Shown here one piece after another: positions 1 through 5,743 of a stretch of 11,153 bases of DNA. Both the position numbers and the translations under genes were made by a program. A model generated the notes under the pieces. The model was not told where the DNA came from and did no database searches. It saw only the letters and a program-made list of their open reading frames with translations. The stretch comes from CAZRHR01 sp964599915. Lineage in GTDB: Bacteria > Bacteroidota > Bacteroidia > CAIKAF01. Positions within the stretch are counted from its first letter, which is position 1. Each line of letters opens with the position of its first letter. The stretch covers positions 1 to 11,153 of the forward strand of contig CAZRHR010000080.1 in NCBI GenBank assembly GCA_964599915.1. Reading direction: 5' to 3'.

Positions 1-120
1 CCCTTAGAGGTGGTGTCCCCACCTGCTTCGGCCAGTCCCGCCAGCGGTTCTCCGCGCATTGCAGCGGCCCGCCAAAAAGCGGTTTTAGAACGAGTTTTTT
101 CCAAAGTACCTTTATCCTGA
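1..120 (+). CDS. sucA: 2-oxoglutarate dehydrogenase E1 component, C-terminal end (partial)
   Basis: This open frame enters from the left edge and stops at TGA 118-120, leaving the last 39 residues of the protein. They contain the ASASPASGSP stretch followed by a basic/hydrophobic helix (ARQKAVLERVFSK). That pattern is the usual C-terminus of the thiamine-diphosphate-dependent E1 subunit of the 2-oxoglutarate dehydrogenase complex, which decarboxylates 2-oxoglutarate and reductively succinylates the E2 lipoyl group. The next gene downstream, 24 nt away on the same strand, is the E2 subunit, the classical sucA-sucB order, which supports the call. The catalytic part lies outside the window, so identity rests on this short tail and the context. 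Confidence 0.85.
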   Translation, partial: PLEVVSPPASASPASGSPRIAAARQKAVLERVFSKVPLS

Positions 121-144
121 ATAACCTTTTAACGCATTTTTGTC

Positions 145-1377
145 ATGATTATCTCCATGAAAGTCCCCAGTCCAGGAGAATCCATTTCGGAAGTTCAAAT
201 AGCCCAATGGCTTGTAAAGACCGGTGACTATGTAAAAAAGGACCAGGAATTGGTAGAAGTAGATTCAGATAAAGCTACTTTATCCATTCCCGCAGAGGCT
301 TCCGGAAGAATTGAAATTCTGGTGGCCGAAGGAGAAACCGTGAATGTGGGTGACGAAATTTGTAAAATTGATACCAGTGCCGAAGCGCCTGCGGAGTCTG
401 CGCCTGTAGCCGAAGCTCCCAAACCGGTGGCCGAAGCGCCCAAACCAGCGGAAACACCGAAAGCTACTGCACCGTCTGAGGTTTCTGCCAAGGCGGCTAC
501 ACCGCTGGCTGCCACTATTATGGCCCAAAACAATGTACCCACACAAGCCGTACATGGTTCCGGCCCCGGTGGAAAAATTCAAAAGGCCGACGTGCTAAAA
601 GCCCTTGCGGCAGGATTCCCCGCTCCGGCGACTGCTTGGGGTGGCGAACGGAATACCGAGCGCAAAAAAATGAGCATGCTACGCAAAAAAGTAGCGGAGC
701 GTTTGGTGTCTGTGAAAAATGAAACCGCCATGCTCACCACCTTCAATGAGGTGGATATGACGGCTATTCTGGAGCTTCGTGCCAAATACAAAGAGGCCTT
801 CCAAAAGCAACATGGCATTTCTTTGGGCTTCATGTCATTTTTTACCCGTGCAGTCACCGAAGCTTTACATGCTTTCCCAGCGGTCAATGCGCAAATAGAT
901 GGAGACGAAATCATTTACCACGACTATGCCGACATTGGCATTGCTGTAAGTACGCCCAAAGGTCTTATGGTGCCTGTTTTGCGCAATGCAGAAGTGCTGG
1001 GCTTGGCGCAGATTGAGTCCGGGATTAAAGATTTGGCGATTCGCGCCAGAGATGGAAAACTCACCTTGGAAGATATGAGTGGTGGTACATTTACCATCAC
1101 AAATGGCGGCGTCTTTGGCTCGCTGATGAGCACGCCCATCATTAATCCACCCCAGGTGGCTATTTTGGGCATGCATAAAATTCAAGAGCGTCCTGTGGCT
1201 ATTCAGGGCAAAGTGGAAATTCGCCCGATGATGTACCTGGCGTTAAGCTACGATCACCGGATTATCGATGGTAAAGAATCGGTTTCCTTTTTGGTGAAAG
1301 TGAAAGAAATGCTGGAGAAACCTGAATTGATTCTTTTCGGTGGAAAAGATCCTGTAGAGGTTCTTTTGGGACTGTAA
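145..1377 (+). CDS. odhB: Dihydrolipoyllysine-residue succinyltransferase (E2 of 2-oxoglutarate dehydrogenase)
   Basis: E2 core of the cytoplasmic 2-oxoglutarate dehydrogenase complex; it transfers the succinyl group from lipoate to CoA in the TCA cycle. Domains in order: an N-terminal lipoyl domain (about residues 1-75) with the lipoylated lysine K43 in the DSDKATL motif; an Ala/Pro/Glu-rich swinging linker (about 80-117) with repeated APKP units; a peripheral-subunit-binding domain (about 118-156, ending GPGGKIQKADVLKAL); and the acyltransferase domain (about 170-410) with the active-site SYDHRIIDG motif, H371 and D375. The length of 410 aa is normal for SucB. The VPSPGES start and the sucA neighbour favour succinyltransferase over pyruvate dehydrogenase E2. 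ATG 145 is used; an in-frame ATG at 157 is a possible alternative. Probably co-transcribed with sucA. A palindromic repeat begins 13 nt after the stop. Confidence 0.95.
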   Translation: MIISMKVPSPGESISEVQIAQWLVKTGDYVKKDQELVEVDSDKATLSIPAEASGRIEILVAEGETVNVGDEICKIDTSAEAPAESAPVAEAPKPVAEAPKPAETPKATAPSEVSAKAATPLAATIMAQNNVPTQAVHGSGPGGKIQKADVLKALAAGFPAPATAWGGERNTERKKMSMLRKKVAERLVSVKNETAMLTTFNEVDMTAILELRAKYKEAFQKQHGISLGFMSFFTRAVTEALHAFPAVNAQIDGDEIIYHDYADIGIAVSTPKGLMVPVLRNAEVLGLAQIESGIKDLAIRARDGKLTLEDMSGGTFTITNGGVFGSLMSTPIINPPQVAILGMHKIQERPVAIQGKVEIRPMMYLALSYDHRIIDGKESVSFLVKVKEMLEKPELILFGGKDPVEVLLGL

Positions 1378-1501
1378 TGATTTGAATCAACTCCCGGATA
1401 AAGGGTCGCATGAGATGCGTTGACTCACGTTAGGCTCGAGGTGGGGGTAGGATGTTTGGTACGTGATGATTATTCTTGATAGATTCTATTTGGGATTTCG
1501 A

Positions 1502-1537
1502 TATGATAAGATATCGAGATTTCGATATCTTATCATA
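1502..1537. repeat. 16-bp perfect inverted repeat (hairpin) in repeat copy A
   Basis: The arms 1502-1517 and 1522-1537 are perfect reverse complements around a GATT loop. In copy B (5679-5714) the pair A1508-T1531 is replaced by G5685-C5708, so pairing is kept by a double change. One further change (C1515 to G5692) makes a single mismatch in copy B. Confidence 0.9.
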
Positions 1538-1561
1538 GCCCACGATTGAAATCGTGGGCTA
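1536..1561. repeat. 12-bp inverted repeat (TAGCCCACGATT) in repeat copy A
   Basis: The arms TAGCCCACGATT (1536-1547) and AATCGTGGGCTA (1550-1561) pair perfectly around a 2-nt loop. It overlaps the previous hairpin by 2 nt. The sequence is identical in copy B (5713-5738), where it reaches the stop codon of the deaminase gene. Confidence 0.9.
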
Positions 1562-1566
1562 GAGTT

Positions 1567-1940
1567 TATGATTGAATTAAACATGAATGTGGTAATACAT
1601 AGGCTTGAAGCCAATCTTTGCCCCCTAAAAAGTTAATAAGTGTTAATTTCAAGAGATGGCTATCAGTTTGTTTTTTGCAATCAATATTGATTTTTAGGAT
1701 AGCGGAATGTAGGATAGTTCATGGAATAGCCCTAAATCAGGATTGTCTGATCAATGTAAATCAATGTATTTACTTTTAAAATAATTTTCTTGAAAGGTTT
1801 TAAATCTCTACTAAGCCACACTGCCAAATTTTTACTAAAGACCTGTAAGTCAATTTAATAAAATTATTTGAATTCAGTTTTTTGTTTATTTGTTGTGGTT
1901 TATAAATTTAAAATAGCTTAAATAACGCGAATGTTCTTTT
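1567..1940. other. AT-rich non-coding stretch inside the cassette
   Basis: About 370 bases with no convincing open frame on either strand, no recognisable RNA gene and no insertion sequence. It is visibly richer in A/T than the flanking housekeeping genes. A short GGCTTGAAGCC palindrome lies near 1601-1611. It may be spacer or upstream regulatory DNA for the promoter at 1942-1973. I see nothing else in it. Confidence 0.6.
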
Positions 1941-1941
1941 G

Positions 1942-1973
1942 TTGACCTTTTGATATTTAAAGTTATACTTTTG
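1942..1973 (+). promoter_or_regulatory. Bacteroidota-type promoter (TTG / TAnnTTTG)
   Basis: A TTG at 1942-1944 (-33 element) is followed after 21 nt by TACTTTTG at 1966-1973, an exact match to the TAnnTTTG -7 consensus of the Bacteroidota primary sigma factor. Transcription would start near 1978-1981. It is the only good promoter seen upstream of the two cassette genes, so it probably drives the leader/small RNA and, by read-through, those genes. The motif is seen directly; activity is inferred. Confidence 0.7.
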
Positions 1974-1978
1974 CAATC

Positions 1979-2095
1979 GAAAAGGAAGTCTTGTGTATTT
2001 AAGTTTAATTTTGGGCGAAGCCATGCGTTGGTTGTTGCGCTATTTATTTACATCAAAGGAAGACCAAGGGGCAATTATCCGACTTGGCCTTTTTT
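1979..2095 (+). ncRNA. Candidate structured leader RNA or small RNA ending in a terminator
   Basis: From the predicted start (about 1979) to the first terminator-like hairpin (2059-2095) the transcript would be about 117 nt. It can fold into a hairpin around 2015-2040 (AGCCA pairing with TGGTT, closed by GCG/CGC) and a stem joining about 1991-1998 to 2048-2057. Alternatively, the 5' end AAAAGGAAGTC can pair with the 3' GACTT..CCTTTT segment across the whole RNA. It could be an independent small RNA or the first part of an attenuated leader. I cannot assign it to a known RNA family; 6S-like RNA was considered but not supported. A 40-codon frame (2023-2145) runs through it but has no recognisable features. 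Confidence 0.35.
2059..2095 (+). terminator. Terminator-like hairpin 1 in the cassette leader
   Basis: GAAGACCAAG (2059-2068) pairs with CTTGGCCTTT (2083-2092) with one A-C mismatch and a G-T pair at the base. The loop is 14 nt and a run of six T spans 2090-2095. It has the form of an intrinsic terminator and lies between the promoter at 1942-1973 and the downstream genes, so it would have to be read through or prevented from folding for the genes to be expressed. Confidence 0.55.
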
Positions 2096-2103
2096 ATGCA
2101 TAT

Positions 2104-2120
2104 CCCCCCCCCCCCCCCCC
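2104..2120 (+). repeat. Homopolymeric C17 tract
   Basis: Seventeen consecutive C residues lie in the leader between the two terminator-like hairpins and 124 nt before the likely ATG of the SUMF-like gene. Tracts this long are prone to slipped-strand length changes and are classical contingency loci in other bacteria. In this AT-rich stretch such a tract is not expected by chance. The exact length could also be a sequencing or assembly artefact. Confidence 0.95.
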
Positions 2121-2184
2121 ATGTAACTTATTGTCAAATAGGTAAATATACTCTTTTTTCAGTAGTTTTTTTGTTTGTATTTAT

Positions 2185-2214
2185 AGCTCTGACCCAATGG
2201 GTTGGGGCTTTTTT
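2185..2214 (+). terminator. Terminator-like hairpin 2, just upstream of the SUMF-like gene
   Basis: The arms AGCTCTGACCC (2185-2195) and GGGTTGGGGCT (2199-2209) can pair over all 11 positions, counting G-U pairs, around a 3-nt loop. A run of six T (2209-2214) follows. Only about 30 nt separate it from the ATG at 2245, too little for another promoter, so transcription of the gene must pass through it. This fits attenuation. Its G-rich right arm could pair instead with the C17 tract. Confidence 0.6.
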
Positions 2215-2244
2215 ATTGCCTAACCTTCAAATTCCTTGACTTTT

Positions 2245-3846
2245 ATGAAAAAGAATTTCTTTTTAATAAACTTCTTAGGTTCATGCCTATGGTTTCAGCT
2301 TCATGCCAATAATATACAGGTCAGTAATGTGACACTTGTGGACCAAAATGTTTCTGCTGGAATTAATCACCCATCGAACTTTACATTTATTGAATTTGAT
2401 ATAACCTGGGAGAATTCATGGCGAACGTTAGCTGCACCAGGGAATTGGGATGCGGCATGGGTGTTTATTAAATACCGAACCACGGGTAGTTCCGCTTGGA
2501 ATCATGTGCGCTTAGCCCCGAGTGGCCATAACTTAAGCCCAACGACACCAACGACCTCTTACAATGTACAAGTGGGTTTGATAGATGAAAATGCCAACTT
2601 TAATGCAACAAACAATCCAGTGGTCGGCGCCTTCATTTATAGAAGCGCTAATGGTACTGGCACATTCACAGCAGAAGATGTCCGCTTGAAATGGCTTTAT
2701 CGAGAGAATGGTGTCGGAGATAATGATATTGTAGATGTAGAAGTATATGCTATTGAAATGGTGTATGTGCCCGATGGGAGTTTTTGGTTAGGTAATAATG
2801 GTACAAATACCAATACGCCTAATGGTTTTTATAGTTATGGAACCCCATCCACAAGTCATCAAATTGTTTCTGAAAATGGCATTCCAGCGCAGGCTTCAGG
2901 ATCAATAACACCAGGATGGTTGACCTTTCCAGAATATGGTAATAGTCAAGCTCAGTTTACTATTCTCAGTGCTTTTCCAAAAGGCTTTAAAGGCTTTTAT
3001 TGCATGAAATACGAGGGATCACAACAAAATTGGGTCGACTTTTTAAATGCATGCACGAGTGGTCAACAAGCTAATTTATCTCAGACTGCAGGAGTAAGAA
3101 ATGGGATTAGCAGTGCTTCTGGTGTATTTAGCACAACGCTACCTTTCGTTCCAAAACAAAGGAACAATTGGCCAGACTTGGCAGCTTACCTCGACTGGTC
3201 TGGCTTAAGGTTGATGACTGAATTTGAATATGAAAAGGCTTGTCGTGGCCCGAATGTTCCTGTAAATGATGAGTTTGCTTGGGGAAATACTATTTTATTC
3301 AACTTTAGCGGAACCCTTACCAATGCAGGTTCGGCAAGTGAAATAAGTACGACTTCTACAAATAATTGCGTATTAGCCCATAATAACACCTCAAATCCCT
3401 TAGCTCAAATCCGAAGTGGCGCATTTGCAAAAGCGGCTACCACTAGAAGTGAGGCAGGTGCATCGTATTATGGAATAATGGATTTAACCGGAAACGGAAT
3501 AGAGACGGTGGCATGGACTGTAAATGGTACAATAGCAGGTGTGTCAAATTATTCAGGTTTACATGGTGATGGTGCTTTAACTCCCATTGGATACGCAGAT
3601 GTAACGAACTGGCCCGGGCTGGCAGGAGGGAATGTAACAACCACTGGGTCACTTGTTGGTCTGAGGGGAGGAACATGGATTGATCCTAACCCTTTTGATA
3701 TTCCCACGGAAATTAATTATGGTCGGGTAGCTAATAGGGCGTTGACGTCTGCCTTTTCAAGTGTGAATAGGGATGATTGGTATAACAGTGGAAAATGTAT
3801 CCGAGGGGTACGTACTAAGCCTGTCAGCGGCGCTGAAACAAAATGA
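2245..3846 (+). CDS. Secreted SUMF1/FGE-like (formylglycine-generating-enzyme fold) protein
   Basis: A 533-aa protein beginning with a signal peptide (KKNFFLINFLGSCLWF core, likely cut after LHA near residue 22). Residues about 23-170 form a beta-rich domain with WDAAWVFIKYR and GVGDNDIVDVEVYAIEM, which I know from other Bacteroidota SUMF proteins. Residues about 170-527 match the SUMF1/FGE-sulfatase (C-type-lectin-like) fold: VPDGSFWLG, GFYCMKYE, WPDLAAYLDWSGLRLMTE, FEYEKACRG, YYGIMDLTGN, GLRGGTW and the C-terminal CIRGVRT. The Cys pair that binds copper in true formylglycine-generating enzymes is not recognisable (YGRVANRA in that region), so a structural or binding role is likelier than sulfatase maturation. 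No T9SS sorting domain is present. ATG 2245 is chosen because it places the signal peptide correctly; a TTG lies 9 nt upstream. The stop overlaps the next frame (ATGA), suggesting coupling. Base composition is more AT-rich than the flanking genes. Confidence 0.85.
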   Translation: MKKNFFLINFLGSCLWFQLHANNIQVSNVTLVDQNVSAGINHPSNFTFIEFDITWENSWRTLAAPGNWDAAWVFIKYRTTGSSAWNHVRLAPSGHNLSPTTPTTSYNVQVGLIDENANFNATNNPVVGAFIYRSANGTGTFTAEDVRLKWLYRENGVGDNDIVDVEVYAIEMVYVPDGSFWLGNNGTNTNTPNGFYSYGTPSTSHQIVSENGIPAQASGSITPGWLTFPEYGNSQAQFTILSAFPKGFKGFYCMKYEGSQQNWVDFLNACTSGQQANLSQTAGVRNGISSASGVFSTTLPFVPKQRNNWPDLAAYLDWSGLRLMTEFEYEKACRGPNVPVNDEFAWGNTILFNFSGTLTNAGSASEISTTSTNNCVLAHNNTSNPLAQIRSGAFAKAATTRSEAGASYYGIMDLTGNGIETVAWTVNGTIAGVSNYSGLHGDGALTPIGYADVTNWPGLAGGNVTTTGSLVGLRGGTWIDPNPFDIPTEINYGRVANRALTSAFSSVNRDDWYNSGKCIRGVRTKPVSGAETK

Positions 3847-3869
3847 ATTTGGAACCAAGAGGATTAGAA

Positions 3870-5507
3870 ATGATTCGCCAGTATTTTTTGATACTTGCCT
3901 TATCCATAACACCTGTTGTTCTCCAAGCACAATATACTGGAGGTGATGGTAATGGTGATGTGAAAGCGGCAATGAACACTAAACTGTTAAGTGGAAATAC
4001 TGGTTCTACAGGATGGTATTTTGGTGGAAATGGTGACGGTGATTTTAAGGCGTCTATTGGAAGCAAAATGCTCAACGGGACTTCGGTTTCATTGGTGTGG
4101 TTTTTTGGTGGAAGTGGCGATGGAGATGTGAAATCATCGAAGAGTAGTATTTTAATGAATGGAATTTCAGACGTAACTGCTTGGTTTTTTGGCGGAAGTG
4201 GTGACGGGGATATAAAATCCTCATCGAATAGTTCCTATTTAGGAGAAATTGAATGGGTAGGAACATTTAGTACAGTTTGGACTGTTACAGGAAATTGGAG
4301 ACAAAATACGCTTCCTACCAATGGTAGAATTAAAATAAGTAGTGTGGCAGTTAATGATCTTCACCTAGATCAATCTAGATTTCTTCAAACCATTCAATTC
4401 CAGGGAGCTGGGAAAAAGGTTGTTTTAGGGAATCATAATTTAACAATTTCTGAGTCATTACTGGGCATTGATCTTAATAATTATATCAGAACCAACGGTA
4501 CGGGTCAACTTGTGCGAAATCTCAATCCGAGTGAAGAGGTCCTTTTTCCCGTAGGAAAAGCCTCTTATAATCCGGTGACCCTTACAAACCGAACCGGAAG
4601 CCCAGATACATTTTCTGTGCGTGTTTATGATGTGGTATATGCCAATGGAGCGTCAGGGGCACTCACCCAAGCACCCCATGTGAAACTCACCTGGGATATA
4701 TCCAAGAAAAGCGGATCAGCAGCAGCAGGACTTGGAGTAGATTTTAAATTTCAATGGCATGCTAGTCAAGAATCGCCAGGGATGGTTGATTATGTATTAA
4801 ACCACCATAATGGAAGTGTTTGGGAAATACCGGCCAACATGGGAACTTCTACGTTAATTGGTACTACGGATAAATTTTTTAGTGTTCCAGAATACAAAGG
4901 TAGCTTCTCCCCTTTTGCCATCGGAGACAATCCGATAAGTTCATTGCCCATTTCATTGAGTGCTTTTACAGCGCAGTGTGTGAATGGACAAGTCCAATTG
5001 AAATGGACCACCCAATCTGAAATCAACAATGCATTGTTCCAGGTAGAGCGTTCTACGGATTTACTTCACTGGTCTTTATGGTCAACTTTGCCTGGGGCGG
5101 GAAACAGCACCACTCCACTGTCCTATGTCCTCACGGATACAGAACGACCCTTTGGAACGGTGTATTATCGCTTGTCTCAAATGGATTTTGATGGTTCCAC
5201 CACTTATTTTGCGCCCGTGGCGGTGAGTTGCGAAGGGACACAAACCAAGCAGTTGCGTGCTTATCCAAATCCCACCTCGGAGGTATTGTACCTGGAATGC
5301 TCAGGTGTGACAGAGGAAAGCCAGGGCCAGATCAGGCTGTTAGACATGCAAGGTCGGCTTTGGTTGACTAAGGATTTTCATTGGTTCGAGGGTAGCCAAA
5401 CTTTTCCCATAGAGGTGTCCGATTTGCCTTCCGGGATGTATCAGGTGCATGTGTCCCAAAATGGAAAATTGTGGCCCGTCATTCGTGTGTTGGTGGTCAA
5501 AAACTAG
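3870..5507 (+). CDS. T9SS-secreted surface protein with GGxGDGD repeats
   Basis: A 545-aa protein from ATG 3870. An in-frame ATG at 3843 overlaps the previous stop (ATGA) but adds nine charged residues before the signal peptide, so 3870 is preferred; a purine-rich AAGAGGA precedes it. Order: signal peptide (IRQYFLILALSITPVV, cut near QAQ, residue 21); four tandem 28-residue repeats with the core [YF]FGGxGDGDxK (about 22-129); a beta-rich region containing TGNWRQNTLPTNG; a segment LPISLSAFTAQ..VQLKWTTQSE..NALFQVERS (about 355-450), typical of the domain placed before T9SS tails; and a type A sorting domain (about 462-545: YPNPTSEVLYLE, DLPSGMYQVHV, VLVVKN). It should be exported by Sec, moved across the outer membrane by T9SS and attached or released at the cell surface. 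Ligand and function are unknown. The preceding SUMF-like gene is a likely functional partner. Confidence 0.85.
   Translation: MIRQYFLILALSITPVVLQAQYTGGDGNGDVKAAMNTKLLSGNTGSTGWYFGGNGDGDFKASIGSKMLNGTSVSLVWFFGGSGDGDVKSSKSSILMNGISDVTAWFFGGSGDGDIKSSSNSSYLGEIEWVGTFSTVWTVTGNWRQNTLPTNGRIKISSVAVNDLHLDQSRFLQTIQFQGAGKKVVLGNHNLTISESLLGIDLNNYIRTNGTGQLVRNLNPSEEVLFPVGKASYNPVTLTNRTGSPDTFSVRVYDVVYANGASGALTQAPHVKLTWDISKKSGSAAAGLGVDFKFQWHASQESPGMVDYVLNHHNGSVWEIPANMGTSTLIGTTDKFFSVPEYKGSFSPFAIGDNPISSLPISLSAFTAQCVNGQVQLKWTTQSEINNALFQVERSTDLLHWSLWSTLPGAGNSTTPLSYVLTDTERPFGTVYYRLSQMDFDGSTTYFAPVAVSCEGTQTKQLRAYPNPTSEVLYLECSGVTEESQGQIRLLDMQGRLWLTKDFHWFEGSQTFPIEVSDLPSGMYQVHVSQNGKLWPVIRVLVVKN
3933..4256 (+). repeat. Four tandem 84-bp coding repeats (28 aa, GGxGDGD type)
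   Basis: Units at 3933-4016, 4017-4100, 4101-4184 and 4185-4256 (the last shortened to 24 codons). Each encodes [YF]-[TF]-G-G-x-G-[DN]-G-D-[VFI]-K, a variable Ser/Asn-rich part, and a closing Trp. Units 2-4 are the most alike. The acidic GDGD core could bind metal, but it does not match the RTX nonapeptide spacing. Confidence 0.85.
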
Positions 5508-5568
5508 GCGGTGAATGAAGCGTTGCGCTGGGGCTTTGATGTATGGGCTCTTGATGTTGGGCTGGCAC

Positions 5569-5743
5569 CTCCCGGATAAAGGGTCGCATGAGATGCGTTG
5601 ACTCACGTTAGGCTCGAGGTGGGGTAGGTTGTTTGGTACGTGATTATTATTCTTGATAGATTCTATTTGGGATTTCGATATGATGAGATATGGAGATTTC
5701 GATATCTCATCATAGCCCACGATTGAAATCGTGGGCTAGAGTT
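5569..5743. repeat. Palindrome-rich intergenic repeat, copy B (right boundary of the cassette)
   Basis: Second copy of the 1391-1566 element, same orientation, 175 bp. It begins 61 nt after the stop of the T9SS protein and ends inside the last codons of the deaminase gene on the other strand. Its hairpins are at 5679-5714 (16-bp stem with one G-G mismatch) and 5713-5738 (perfect 12-bp stem). Lying between convergent genes, it may also act as a two-way transcription barrier. Together with copy A it forms long direct repeats that could support recombinational loss or exchange of the DNA between them. Confidence 0.9.
5679..5738. repeat. Two adjoining hairpins of repeat copy B
   Basis: Arms 5679-5694 and 5699-5714 pair with one mismatch (G5692 with G5701). 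G5685-C5708 replaces the A-T pair of copy A. The second stem, 5713-5724 with 5727-5738, is identical to that of copy A. Confidence 0.85.

Larger units (their letters stand above)
1391..1566. repeat. Palindrome-rich intergenic repeat, copy A (left boundary of the cassette)
   Basis: This 176-bp stretch is repeated almost exactly, in the same orientation, at 5569-5743. The copies differ by one 1-nt indel in a G run (about 1441-1446) and five substitutions. Internal structure: a short hairpin CGCAT-GAG-ATGCG (1407-1419), a perfect 16-bp stem with a GATT loop (1502-1537) and a 12-bp stem (1536-1561, TAGCCCACGATT and its complement). No open frame is evident. It resembles the extragenic palindromic (REP/BIME-like) elements of bacteria that Y1 (RAYT) transposases can spread, but no transposase gene is present here, so that assignment is inference. 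Lying just after odhB, its hairpins may also protect the 3' end of the mRNA or weakly terminate it; no strong T tract follows them. Confidence 0.9.

Noticed and set aside
1391..1566. CRISPR repeat or complete insertion sequence
   Set aside because: There are only two copies 4 kb apart, with no spacer array, no transposase frame and no evident target duplication. A REP-like non-coding element fits better.
2023..2145. A 40-codon plus-strand frame (MRWLLRYLF...) that reads through the C17 tract; a one-base shorter tract would extend it to a hydrophobic tail stopping near 2238
   Set aside because: Tempting as a phase-variable leader peptide, but it overlaps the first terminator-like hairpin, has no recognisable domain, and with the tract as given ends shortly after the C run. 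Not supported enough to list as a gene.
2131..2156. A second promoter between the C tract and hairpin 2 (TTG 2131, TACTCTTT 2149)
   Set aside because: The spacing is only about 15 nt and the -7 element does not match TAnnTTTG.
2245..3846. Active formylglycine-generating enzyme (sulfatase maturation)
   Set aside because: The catalytic cysteine pair is not recognisable and there is no sulfatase in the window.
3933..4256. RTX (hemolysin-type) calcium-binding repeats
   Set aside because: The core GGxGDGD does not follow the GGxGxDxUx nonapeptide register, and the period is 28 residues rather than 9.
5340..5720. Minus-strand open frame of about 126 codons across the end of the T9SS gene and repeat B
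   Set aside because: It is antisense to a well-supported coding region and runs through the palindromic repeat; no protein-family signature is visible.
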